This document shows positions 52,469-61,579 of a stretch of 64,000 bases of DNA, one piece after another. This stretch comes from Nitrospira sp. UBA2082 (lineage in GTDB: Bacteria; Nitrospirota; Nitrospiria; Nitrospirales; Nitrospiraceae), in assembly GCA_002331335.1 (NCBI GenBank), contig DCZO01000001.1:254902-318901 (forward strand), read 5' to 3'. The notes beneath the pieces are model-generated. The model had not been told where the DNA came from. It saw nothing but the letters and a program-made list of their open reading frames with translations, and made no database searches. The position numbers were made by a program, and so were the translations under genes. Each line of letters starts with the position of its first letter. Within the stretch, counting starts at the first letter, position 1.

Positions 52469-55400
52469 ATGAGTGCCGAGTTCGACCAGGACAATCTCAT
52501 CAGCATTTTTGTTGCCGAAGCGTTGGACGGGATGTCGTCCATCGCCAGGGCGCTGGATCCATCCGGAGACAGCCTCCCCGCTCCCGAACAGCTCCACGAG
52601 CACTTTATCACGGCCCACCGCATACGAGGGGCCGCCGCATTATACGGATACGTGGGGATCGCAGCACTTGCCGAGCGGCTGGAGGTCATCTGCGAGCATG
52701 TTGCGCAGATTCCAGAGGAAGACTGGCCGCGAGCCGTGGGCGCGATGCGCGAGATCGTGCAGGGTGCCCAAACACTTGTGAACGGAATTCAGAGTGACAG
52801 AGGAGAAGATACGGCAACGGTCGATCGATGTCTGGCTTTATCCCAAGAATGGGCATCTGGTGAAGCCGCCTCGAAGGCTGTTGTTTTGCCGATACGGGAA
52901 TCTCCCGTTCCGGTAATACAGGGAGCACTCCATCCCGATTCTGAGCTGGCCGTGCCGATGGTGAGCATAGATTATGTCGTGCCTCCCATCGATGCCGAGG
53001 TGATGACGGTTTTCGTGCCGGAGGCGAATGAGTATCTTGGCGCGATCGACGGGCTGATTCAGGCTCTTCACGCGAAGGGGGCCGATGCCGATGCCACCCA
53101 TCGGCTGTTTCACGCTGCGGATATTCTAAAGAGGGCGTCCTACACCGCCGGGTTTCAGGTCATTGGGGACATCGCATCTTCCCTGGAAACCTGTTTGCTC
53201 GCCGTTCGGGAAGGCCAACTTCCGCTCGACGATGAACTGCTCAATGCCTGTGCTCAGGCGGCGACACTGCTTCGCATGCTCCTGGAGCGAGATCCCTCCA
53301 CTGGTGAGTGGTTACAACGCGAGGTTCCTGAAGTCATCAATATGCTCAACGGATTGTGTGGCAGGCAGGTACCTGTGCATCCGGCCAGTCAGCTTCCGGC
53401 GCCGGCCGCTCACCAAGATCCTGTGGCTGGCACGGTTCCGCTGGAGTCGGAATCAACTCATCCATCGGCTCCGACCGACGAGTATTTTCTGCCGCAGATC
53501 GATCCGGAAGTCCTGTCGTATTTTGTGCCGGAAGCACGGGAGTATCTGGAATCCCTGGAGGTGAATCTTCTGCGGCTGGATACGCATCCTCAGAACAAGG
53601 ATCTGATTCAGCAGCTGTTCCGAACGGCTCACACGCTGAAAGGTTCGGCATATACCGTGGGGTTTCAGGTGATCGGCGATCTGGTCCATCAGGTCGAAGA
53701 GTTTTTGGGCGCGGTGCGGGATGAACGCCTCCATGTTCTGCCTCGGCATACCGATGCAATCCTTCGCTCGATCGATGTTGTCCGGGTCTTGATGCAGAAC
53801 GATCCCCACACCGTCCAGGTGATTAAACAGCGTTTCCAGGCCTCCCTGTTGGAATTGAAGCGGCTGGAGCTGGGGGATGATGCTGAAGCGTCACTGACAA
53901 ATGGGCCCGAAGCCGCTCCGCTGTCATGGCCAGAGCCACACGCAGACCTTGAAGCGGAGCAGGGAGCCGGTGATAAATTCCCGGAAGGACAATTGGGAGC
54001 CGAGCGGGAGGTTGTCCGTGTCAGCCGTGCGCGATTAGAAAGATTGATGAACCTCGTCGGTGAGCTGATGATCGGGCGCGGTCGGCTCGAACAGCGGCTG
54101 CTGGCCTTGGAACGGTTGGCCGAGCAAGTCGTCGCATGCAAGACGCGGCTGATTGACGCCGTCCAATCATTTGCCGACAAGCACACGTTCACTCTTCAGA
54201 CTGTCCCCTCTGCCCAGGCGGAGCCATCATTTCCCACGAATCGTGGGTTCGGTGACTTCGGCGGATTGGAACTCGACACCTACGATGATTTCAATATTCT
54301 AGCCCGTCGGGTCGGCGAGGTGACCGCGGACATTACCGAGTCAATGGGGCAATTCAGTGGTTCTCTCCGGCATGCGCATGACGATATGAATCAGCTACAG
54401 CAGTTGACGCGGAACATGCGGGACGAGATTGCCAGGACCCGCATGATCCCGATCGGAACTGCATTTACTCGATTCCGGCGCACCATTCGCGAAGTGGCCC
54501 GCGCGTCGCACAAAGAGGTGACGGTGGAGATATCGGGTGAGAATACGCACGTTGATACAGGTGTGGTCGAGCGGCTGGTGGACCCGCTGGTGCATTTGGT
54601 CCGCAACGCCGTCTATCACGGCATCGAACTGCCGGCCGACCGGGTGGCCAAAGGCAAACTGGCGACAGGAACGATCTATCTGCATGCGGCCCATCGGGGG
54701 AACTCGATCCTGGTTGAGGTTGAGGATGACGGCGTCGGAGTAGATCTGGCAAGAATCCGAGAGAAAGCCGTCGCAGTTGGGTTGGCGACATCTGAACAGG
54801 TTGGCAACATGACGGACGCGGAGGTCCTCCAGTTTATCTTTGCACCGGGATTTTCCACGGCCGATACGGTTGGCGATCAAGCTGGTCGAGGCGTCGGGCT
54901 CGATGTGGTCAAGCAGGTCGTCGACGGTATGAACGGCCGCATTGAAGTGGAGTCGTTGCCGGATGTCGGCACGAAATTTACGTTGCATCTTCCGCTCACG
55001 TTGCTGATTACCAACGCGCTGTTTGTGCGCGCAGGAACGGAAGGGTATGCGATCCCGCTCTCGAGCATCCGTGAAGTCATGATGGCGACGGGTGTGTTGT
55101 TGACGAAGAGAGACGAGCGTACGCTTCTCTCTCTCGGCGAGGAGATGATTGAGGTGAAATCCCTGCGACATCTCCTGCGCGGGGAATCTGTAGGTATCGA
55201 CAGCTGCTTACCGGTTGTGATTGTGCGGACCGCCGCAGGACTGATGGGATTGGCGGTCGATGAATTGCTCGGGCGCCATGAAATCGTGATCAAGAGGCTG
55301 GGGGCGTTACGGCCACTGGAACAGTCGTGTTTTGGAGGGGCCACCATCGACCCTCAAGGGCGTGTGATTCTGGTCATCGACCCAAGCCGTTTGGGAACCA

Positions 55401-55876
55401 GGCCGGCCGGTCAGCCGTCCGCGGAGACCATAGGGCTCAAGACGACGGCTCAAGAAGGGAGAACCGGTACGACAGCGTCAGTCAATACGGGGGAGGCCTC
55501 GATTCTGTTGATCGATGATTCGCTCACGGTCCGTAAGTTCATCGGTAAAATGTTGGAGTCTTCAGGGTACATCGTCGATACGGCGGTTGACGGGGACGAC
55601 GGGATTAGAAAAGCTGCTGAAACGCGGTATCGGCTGATTATCACCGATCTTGAGTTGCCGAGGTTCAACGGATACGAGGTGGTGCAGGCCCTGAGAGGAC
55701 GTCCGCTTACCAAGCACACACCGATCGTGGTGATGACGACCAGGGCGGGAGAAAAACACCGTCAATTGGCGGTCGATATCGGCGTGAATGCGTATCTCGC
55801 CAAGCCGGTGGACGAGCGAGCACTGTTCCAGGTCGTAGAACGATGGGTTGGGCGGACGCCAGCGGTCAGCACATAA
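52469..55876 (+). CDS. CheA-type hybrid kinase with three Hpt modules and a C-terminal receiver (ChpA-like)
   Basis: 1135 residues. Three Hpt-like modules: the first with H50 (TAHRIRGAA), the second with D218 where the histidine should be (HAADILKRA), the third with H388 in the classic AHTLKGSA. Then a CheA dimerisation region, a kinase domain with HLVRNAVYHGIE (N-box), VEDDGVGVDL and GRGVGLDVVKQVVDGMNG, a CheW-like regulatory domain (about 850-980) and a C-terminal receiver with LLIDDSLTVRKF, IITDLELPRFNG and MTTRAGEK. The layout is that of ChpA/PilL-type kinases of Pil-Chp systems controlling type IV pili, though no pilus genes are in the window. Confidence 0.93.
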   Translation: MSAEFDQDNLISIFVAEALDGMSSIARALDPSGDSLPAPEQLHEHFITAHRIRGAAALYGYVGIAALAERLEVICEHVAQIPEEDWPRAVGAMREIVQGAQTLVNGIQSDRGEDTATVDRCLALSQEWASGEAASKAVVLPIRESPVPVIQGALHPDSELAVPMVSIDYVVPPIDAEVMTVFVPEANEYLGAIDGLIQALHAKGADADATHRLFHAADILKRASYTAGFQVIGDIASSLETCLLAVREGQLPLDDELLNACAQAATLLRMLLERDPSTGEWLQREVPEVINMLNGLCGRQVPVHPASQLPAPAAHQDPVAGTVPLESESTHPSAPTDEYFLPQIDPEVLSYFVPEAREYLESLEVNLLRLDTHPQNKDLIQQLFRTAHTLKGSAYTVGFQVIGDLVHQVEEFLGAVRDERLHVLPRHTDAILRSIDVVRVLMQNDPHTVQVIKQRFQASLLELKRLELGDDAEASLTNGPEAAPLSWPEPHADLEAEQGAGDKFPEGQLGAEREVVRVSRARLERLMNLVGELMIGRGRLEQRLLALERLAEQVVACKTRLIDAVQSFADKHTFTLQTVPSAQAEPSFPTNRGFGDFGGLELDTYDDFNILARRVGEVTADITESMGQFSGSLRHAHDDMNQLQQLTRNMRDEIARTRMIPIGTAFTRFRRTIREVARASHKEVTVEISGENTHVDTGVVERLVDPLVHLVRNAVYHGIELPADRVAKGKLATGTIYLHAAHRGNSILVEVEDDGVGVDLARIREKAVAVGLATSEQVGNMTDAEVLQFIFAPGFSTADTVGDQAGRGVGLDVVKQVVDGMNGRIEVESLPDVGTKFTLHLPLTLLITNALFVRAGTEGYAIPLSSIREVMMATGVLLTKRDERTLLSLGEEMIEVKSLRHLLRGESVGIDSCLPVVIVRTAAGLMGLAVDELLGRHEIVIKRLGALRPLEQSCFGGATIDPQGRVILVIDPSRLGTRPAGQPSAETIGLKTTAQEGRTGTTASVNTGEASILLIDDSLTVRKFIGKMLESSGYIVDTAVDGDDGIRKAAETRYRLIITDLELPRFNGYEVVQALRGRPLTKHTPIVVMTTRAGEKHRQLAVDIGVNAYLAKPVDERALFQVVERWVGRTPAVST

Positions 55877-55946
55877 CGCGGCAAGAAGTTGTGTATTCAT
55901 TGACGAAGCGGGTGGTCTTACGGACAATGACGTGGGAGGCGGTCTG

Positions 55947-56483
55947 ATGAGTCGGCATGGGCGAACATTCCAGAGAACAACGCGCGGCCCCTCGTCGTGT
56001 TATGTGGTAATGACGATGGGGGAGCGTTGGTTCGCGCTCGACGCCACTGCGGTTCGGGGGATACTGACCATGCAAGAGGCGGCCAGTCAGACTGTATTCG
56101 CGGATGGCATCGTCTACCCGCCGCTCGCTTTCACGGATCTCTTGGAGGTGTATCCAAACGAGGACAGCTCGGACCGGCGTGTGCTCTTACTCGCTCATCA
56201 GGATCGGTATGGATGTGTCGGTGTGGATCGGGTGCATGGGCAATTGGCCTGTCAGGCGTCAGAAGTAGTTCCGTTGCCGTTGCATTTTCAAGGCGCCGAA
56301 CGGGAGTGGTACCTCGGCATGATCGTATTTCAGGAAAGTCTCGCGGTGATCTTGAACGTCTCGTGGGTGCTGAGTGGCTCTCAACATGACTACGGCGTAA
56401 GGCAGCCGGAATGGTCAACAAATTCCCTGCACGGGTGTGCTTCCCACTCAACAGGAGAAATGGCCCAGGTGCAGAAATGTTGA
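55947..56483 (+). CDS. CheW-like protein, divergent
   Basis: 178 residues from ATG 55947, with GGGAGG eight bases upstream. The CheW fold is weakly visible: SSCYVVMTMGERWFALDATAVRGIL, VYPPLAFTDLLEV, RVLLLAHQDRYGCVGVDRVHGQ and LGMIVFQESLAVILNVSWVL. The sequence is much diverged from the CheW at 49925. It may be a ChpC-like adaptor for another receptor. The last seven bases overlap the next gene. Confidence 0.72.
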   Translation: MSRHGRTFQRTTRGPSSCYVVMTMGERWFALDATAVRGILTMQEAASQTVFADGIVYPPLAFTDLLEVYPNEDSSDRRVLLLAHQDRYGCVGVDRVHGQLACQASEVVPLPLHFQGAEREWYLGMIVFQESLAVILNVSWVLSGSQHDYGVRQPEWSTNSLHGCASHSTGEMAQVQKC

Positions 56484-56929
56484 GGGCGAGAGCCGGGCGC
56501 GTTGCTACGCAGGAAGTGAGGGCGTGGCGTCTGCTCGCCTTTTCCATTGGTGGACGTCGCTTTGCGGCAAAGACGGATGAGTTAGCCGGGGTATCGGGAT
56601 GGCGGGAGCCCATTGCTGTGGCCAGCCGGACTCCGTTTGTGTCCGGCGTGGTGCGCGTGGGACAAACGGTGTTGCCCATTTGGGATCTTGCTGCACGGCT
56701 CGGTCTTTCGCCGCGGGGGAGCGAGCGGTTATGGCTGCAAGCGAAACACACGCTGGGGACCATGGCCATTTGCATCGACGACGAAATGCCCGTGATTGAG
56801 ACAGTGGAACGTATCGCAATCAGGCCATATCACGGGCGAGATGTCCCGGCACATGGAAGCTTTTCGAGCGGAACTGTTGAGATCCCGATTCTCGCGCTAT
56901 CGCTACTCGGTTCGGCATACAACCAATGA
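56477..56929 (+). CDS. CheW-domain protein
   Basis: 150 residues from ATG 56477; the open frame reaches 56411 within the previous gene. Seen: RLLAFSIGGRRFAAKTDELAGVSGW, TPFVSGVVRVGQTVLPIWDLAARLGL and TMAICIDDEMPVIETVERI, a short CheW domain ending in ILALSLLGSA. Together with the preceding divergent CheW-like gene it gives the cluster three CheW-type adaptors. It is followed, 33 bases on, by the receiver/coiled-coil gene. Confidence 0.82.
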   Translation: MLRARAGRVATQEVRAWRLLAFSIGGRRFAAKTDELAGVSGWREPIAVASRTPFVSGVVRVGQTVLPIWDLAARLGLSPRGSERLWLQAKHTLGTMAICIDDEMPVIETVERIAIRPYHGRDVPAHGSFSSGTVEIPILALSLLGSAYNQ

Positions 56930-56962
56930 TCGTCTCAGCCATGGTAAGGGAAGGATAGTCGC

Positions 56963-58174
56963 ATGCCAAAGATTCTAATTGCAGACGACAGTATTGCCGT
57001 TCGGAAGGTGGCCGAGCGGCTTCTGGCCGAGGCCGGCTTGAGCGTGGTGCTCGCGGCCAACGGGGAGGAAGCCCTGACCTATCTGAAGAAGGATTGTCCC
57101 GATGTGATTGTGTCCGACGTGATCATGCCGGATAAGAGCGGGTACGAGGTATGCGCGTTCGTTCGCGCCACGGCCACTCTGGCTGCCACGCCTGTGCTGT
57201 TGATTTCAGGTATCGTCAACGATGAAGTCACGAAGCAGGCCGAGACGTGCAAAGCGGACGGCGTCCTGAAGAAACCGTTTCAAGGAACCTCGCTCAAGGA
57301 TAAGGTGCTGGAGCTCATCGCTAAACGCCACACACCAGTGGAAACCTCTGAATGCAAATCCTCAGTGGCTCGAGTCGCTCCTCCACCGATCGGCATCAAG
57401 GCCATGCCGGTGCCACAACCGGCGCCCGCGCCGGCTTCCCCACCGGGGCTCAAGCTGATGTCACCTCACGCGGCGCCACTTCAGGGTGGGGCCGATGGGC
57501 AAGCCGCAGGCAAGTTGAAAGAGATGGAGGTGCGGCTCCAAGCGGAACAGGTTCGGGCCGAAACTCTGCTCAAGCGGACCGCTGAGCTTGAGGCGGAACT
57601 CGGCCGGATGAACGGGGTGCAGGCTTTGCTGGAGGCAGAACGCCGTCGGGCCAATGATTTGGAGTCAAAAGTAGAGGCCAGCGAGAGCCTGGCCGCACGG
57701 GCTCGACAACTAGAGGCTGAGTTGAAGACTGAGCAGGAGGCGGCACGGCACGTACGACAGGAGTTGGCTGCTGCCCACGCATTGGTCGAGCGAGTCGCTC
57801 AGTTGGAAGCGGAGGTTGATGCCGAGCGAGCCACTGGGACGCAGTTGGTTCAACAACTGTCGGACATGGAAGGCGCGGCTGCGGCGGCGGCACAGACAGC
57901 TCAACGGGTCGTGGAACTGCAAGAGGCGTTGGCTGCTGAGCGGCAGAGGGCCGCAGCGGATGCGCAGGGGAAGGAAGAGGCGCAGGCGAAGGTACGAGAG
58001 CTGGACGGACTTCTTACCGCCGAGCGAGAGCGGAATGCCGCGTTGCTCCGGCGGGCAACGGAGAGTGAACAGGCTGCGCTCAACGCGACGAAGCGATTTG
58101 AAGAAATGGCTCGCAAATTGAGTGAAATCGCTGGGTTGGCGTCGCAATTAGGCAAAGGGATGACCTCATCCTGA
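56963..58174 (+). CDS. Receiver domain with Pro-rich linker and long coiled coil
   Basis: 403 residues. The receiver (1-120) has IADDS, phosphoacceptor D52 in VIVSDVIMPD, a conserved Ser in LLISG and KKPF. A Pro/Ala-rich linker (about 128-175) leads into a coiled coil of some 210 residues, rich in Glu/Ala/Arg/Leu (KEMEVRLQAEQVRAETLL onward). No output domain is recognisable; the coil could dimerise, bind partners or localise the receiver in the array. Such FrzS- or PixG-like proteins act as scaffolding regulators in motility systems, but this is only an analogy. Confidence 0.85.
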   Translation: MPKILIADDSIAVRKVAERLLAEAGLSVVLAANGEEALTYLKKDCPDVIVSDVIMPDKSGYEVCAFVRATATLAATPVLLISGIVNDEVTKQAETCKADGVLKKPFQGTSLKDKVLELIAKRHTPVETSECKSSVARVAPPPIGIKAMPVPQPAPAPASPPGLKLMSPHAAPLQGGADGQAAGKLKEMEVRLQAEQVRAETLLKRTAELEAELGRMNGVQALLEAERRRANDLESKVEASESLAARARQLEAELKTEQEAARHVRQELAAAHALVERVAQLEAEVDAERATGTQLVQQLSDMEGAAAAAAQTAQRVVELQEALAAERQRAAADAQGKEEAQAKVRELDGLLTAERERNAALLRRATESEQAALNATKRFEEMARKLSEIAGLASQLGKGMTSS

Positions 58175-58226
58175 GCCGGAGCCTGAGTTTCTGTCTGATC
58201 CTGTTTTTCCTGAAGGGCCGAGCGCC

Positions 58227-59165
58227 ATGCCTGTCGAATCGCCTGATGAGTTTCAAAAAGATCTGATTGATGTCTTTGTTCACGAGGCCCAGGAATGGCT
58301 GCAGCAAATCCATGTGGCCTTGGATGAGTTACAGCAAGCCCCCCCACCTGACCGTCATGTAAAGCTCGTCCACACGATCACTGCTGGTCTCACCAACATG
58401 GGAGGGTCGGCTGCGACGATGGGGCTTAGCGAGGTTGAACGAGCGAGTTACGCCGCTCTTCCATTTGTCGAGGCTGTTCAGAACCCATCAGATACGGTCT
58501 CAGCTCGTGATTTCACCGCCCTGTGCAAGCACTTGGGGACTATCCACACCGCCATTACCGGGGCAACCGGGATCACGTTTGACGCAGAGCGTGCCGTCGA
58601 CCAGGCACCAGGTCAAGCCGTAATGATGCCCGCGACCGAGCTGCTGGCCTTGCTGCATCGGCTCGAAGATCAGCGGTCCTCCTCCGGTGTGAATTCCCGC
58701 AATCTGCTTCACACGGTCATTGCTCAGATCGAAGGGCTGAAACTGAATGGGATAGAACAATGCAACGTGAAGTCCCTTCGGGACTTTCTTGAACGATGGT
58801 CGGAAGGAGAGGAAGGATTCCTGGCCGCCGTTAAGGCGCAAGGCCCCTCGATCGCTGACGAGCTCGCACGTCTCCAGAGCGGGATGGAACGTCCTTGTCC
58901 TACAGCCAAACCGCTGGGACCAGCCGTCGAACAAGCCGCCCAACTCTGGTCGGCTGCGCAGCAGGTGAATGCGTCGGAGACCATGACGTTCTTCATGGGG
59001 TTGCATAGTTTTCTCTCGATGGTCATGCAACAACGGGTCGTCGTCGCCACTTCAAAATATGGCGCTGTCAAAGCGCGACTCGCCACATGCATACAGGCGC
59101 TTGAAGCCTGGGTGGAAGCCGGGCGGGCGGAGCGTTCAGCCATCGGCGCCATCTTGCCTAATTAA
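58227..59165 (+). CDS. Hpt-like protein, paralogue of the next gene's C-terminal half
   Basis: 312 residues, mostly helical, no signal peptide. The N-terminus (LIDVFVHEAQEWLQQIHVALDEL, then VHTITAGLTNMGGSAATMGL) looks like an Hpt helix bundle, with a histidine at the phosphorylation position but not the usual HxLKG. The C-terminal part (ETMTFFMGLHSFLSMVMQQR to AERSAIGAILPN) aligns with the C-terminus of the HD-GYP protein encoded next. The shared pair suggests a duplicated phosphotransfer or scaffold module specific to this pathway. Function is unproven. Confidence 0.65.
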   Translation: MPVESPDEFQKDLIDVFVHEAQEWLQQIHVALDELQQAPPPDRHVKLVHTITAGLTNMGGSAATMGLSEVERASYAALPFVEAVQNPSDTVSARDFTALCKHLGTIHTAITGATGITFDAERAVDQAPGQAVMMPATELLALLHRLEDQRSSSGVNSRNLLHTVIAQIEGLKLNGIEQCNVKSLRDFLERWSEGEEGFLAAVKAQGPSIADELARLQSGMERPCPTAKPLGPAVEQAAQLWSAAQQVNASETMTFFMGLHSFLSMVMQQRVVVATSKYGAVKARLATCIQALEAWVEAGRAERSAIGAILPN

Positions 59166-59252
59166 CCTGGGTATGCGACAAGGCTTCATTATGAGTTGCC
59201 GAACAGGGTTCGGCGGACCCGGTAGTACTGTTTAGAAAGAGGCGTCGTTCCT

Positions 59253-61403
59253 ATGAGTTGGTATCGGGAGGCTGAAGGTGAGTTGACGGAAGCGGCGGCA
59301 GCCGTTCAGAGTCAGCGGCTGCTTGCGATAGACCGGATTCGTGCACTCGTGCAGGGATTGGTCTCTTCGCTGAGGCAAGATGATCAATTAGTGGTGGAAG
59401 CGCTGTCAGGTCCGCCCGGCCCGACGCTGATCACGAACCTGATCAACGTCAGCATACTGGGGACCAAGGTTGGGATCGGGCTGGGGTATTATGGGGAAGA
59501 ACTGGATCGGCTGGCTCTCGGTGGGTTGGTTCATGACATTGGATTGTTTGCAGTACCAACGTCGTTGATTGCCAAGGCTGGTCGGTTGACCACAGATGAG
59601 CGGATGTTGATTGAGCAACATCCCAACCTAGGTGCTCAGGTAATTCATCGGCTGGGCCCGGAGTATCACTGGTTGACACAGGTGGTCCTGCAGGCGCATG
59701 AGCGGGTTGACGGGTGCGGATATCCGAACCGGCTCAAGGGTCGTCAGATCGGTGAAATGGCCCAAATTCTGGGTGTGGTTGATGTCTTCGATGCGTTGGT
59801 CAGTGACCGGCCTTATCGCCGTCGGCTGCTTCCGCATGAAGCCGTAAAAGAATTGTTGGTGGTAGAGCGTACGGCGTTTCCGCGAGAGATCCTGAAGGCA
59901 TTGATCGAGCAACTGTCCGTCTATCCGCTGGGAACTAGGGTACGGCTGACGACCGGAGAAGTGGCGACCGTGGAGAGAGTGAATAGCCGGTACCCGTTAC
60001 GCCCAGTGGTGCACATCGGCGGGACATCTGTGACTGACCAGGCAACCCCGCCGCACATCGACTTGAGTCTGACGCCGTTGGTGTCAATCGTTGAGGCGCT
60101 GGACCCACCGGCCGTGGGGCGGGTGACCTTCGCCGGCAAGCCACCTGTAAACGACCAGAGTCCCGCGCCAGTCTCCACATCAGACCAGTTCACCGCGTTG
60201 CTGGAAAGTTTGGATGTCATCGCCTCGGCGATCCAGAGCGTTGTAGACCTCCGCAAGAAATCGATCGAGGAGGTTGAGGCGCCAGGCCCTGAGGCTGAAT
60301 CAGGGAGCCGAGAACAGACATGGAGCAAGAGCGATCTGATGTTGCACAAGGAACTCGTTGGGTTGTTTGCACTCGAGGCCCGCGAATGGCTGGCTCAGCT
60401 GCAGACCGCGCTCAAGAAGCTGGATGCCGGTACCGAGCGGGTGGTCCGTTCGAAACTTCACGGGGTCATTCGGAATGGGATGACGAATTTGGCTCGCTCG
60501 GCGTCCACCGTTCAACTCTCCGACATCCAGGGGATGGCACTTGCTCTCCTGCCGATTCTTCAAGACATCGACAAGGCGGAGACAGAGCAGACATCGGAAT
60601 GGCTTCGCCCTGTTCAAGAAGGGCTTGAGCAAATTGCGGCGGCGGTCCATCGTCTTGCAGAAACAGGTGACGAGGCTAGTGCTGTTGGGGAGAGGCCTGA
60701 CGCGACTGGGGAGAGGCCCGACTCGACTGACTCGATACGGGCAGAACCGGTTATGGAGTCCGCCCCGGTGCCTGTCGTCCCCGTGACACTGCCGCAAGCG
60801 CAGGTCCGTGTCGAATCCTCCGTGCCGTTACTGCGGGCGTTGAGGGACCTCCAGCGAGTCCGTGCACGCTCGGTTCAACCGTCTCGGGATGTGTTGGAAG
60901 CGGTGATTGCGCGTGCCGAGCAGGAGGTTGGGCCGCACGAGGAACAGATTGCCGTGGAAGCGGTGAAGCGCATTCTGCGCGATCTTGGCAGGCTCGATGA
61001 AGAGTTTCTCAAGGAAGTGCATGAGCGGGTTCCAGCCATGACAGAGCAGATCCGTCAGTTGCGCCAACAAGGTGCGCAGGATTTCGTCACCTCGTCTCAG
61101 TTGGCGCCAATCGCCGGCCATGTTGCCGCGCTGCAAGAGCTGGCCAAAACCATTCACGCCGCAACGATCACGATGTTTCTCCAGGGGGTGCAGTCGTTTC
61201 TGAGCGCGGCGGCCTACCGGAAGGTCGAAACCCTCCCCCAGCGATTGCAGGCGGTCGAAGTACGGATCCAGACCTTGACCCCTATGGCAGAGCAGTGGGT
61301 GACGCTCGGCCGTCTCGAGATCGCATCCATCGAAGAAATCCTTCCTCATTCAATCGACCCCATCAAGAGTTTGCCCTCGGCCAATCCCATCCCTAACCGC
61401 TGA
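59253..61403 (+). CDS. HD-GYP domain protein fused to an Hpt-like region
   Basis: 716 residues. The HD-GYP part (about 60-230) has GGLVHDIGLFAVP, EQHPNLGAQVIHRL, AHERVDGCGYPNRLKGRQIG and VVDVFDALVSDRPYRR. The usual HHExxDGxGYP reads AHERVDGCGYP, so one metal-ligand histidine is replaced by Ala; activity on cyclic di-GMP may be altered. A linker (about 300-345) leads to an Hpt-like region (LMLHKELVGLFALEAREWLAQLQTALKKL) and a C-terminal helical domain (TITMFLQGVQSFLSAAAYRK, then RLEIASIEEILPHS), both matching the 312-residue protein upstream. It is the likely output of the chemosensory cluster. Confidence 0.85.
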   Translation: MSWYREAEGELTEAAAAVQSQRLLAIDRIRALVQGLVSSLRQDDQLVVEALSGPPGPTLITNLINVSILGTKVGIGLGYYGEELDRLALGGLVHDIGLFAVPTSLIAKAGRLTTDERMLIEQHPNLGAQVIHRLGPEYHWLTQVVLQAHERVDGCGYPNRLKGRQIGEMAQILGVVDVFDALVSDRPYRRRLLPHEAVKELLVVERTAFPREILKALIEQLSVYPLGTRVRLTTGEVATVERVNSRYPLRPVVHIGGTSVTDQATPPHIDLSLTPLVSIVEALDPPAVGRVTFAGKPPVNDQSPAPVSTSDQFTALLESLDVIASAIQSVVDLRKKSIEEVEAPGPEAESGSREQTWSKSDLMLHKELVGLFALEAREWLAQLQTALKKLDAGTERVVRSKLHGVIRNGMTNLARSASTVQLSDIQGMALALLPILQDIDKAETEQTSEWLRPVQEGLEQIAAAVHRLAETGDEASAVGERPDATGERPDSTDSIRAEPVMESAPVPVVPVTLPQAQVRVESSVPLLRALRDLQRVRARSVQPSRDVLEAVIARAEQEVGPHEEQIAVEAVKRILRDLGRLDEEFLKEVHERVPAMTEQIRQLRQQGAQDFVTSSQLAPIAGHVAALQELAKTIHAATITMFLQGVQSFLSAAAYRKVETLPQRLQAVEVRIQTLTPMAEQWVTLGRLEIASIEEILPHSIDPIKSLPSANPIPNR

Positions 61404-61579
61404 ATCGTTCGATGCGGTTGTCCATCGCAGCCTTCGATCCCACGGCTTTCTCTTGTCATGAGGTTCCAACCTGTCATGGGCGAGTGCCCGTTGAATAGGT
61501 ATCGCTCGACGATCAGATTTGGATCTCGGTGGTGATCCCGTTATAATGCCGGCCTTCAAAGAACGGTTGGAGGCTGAAC

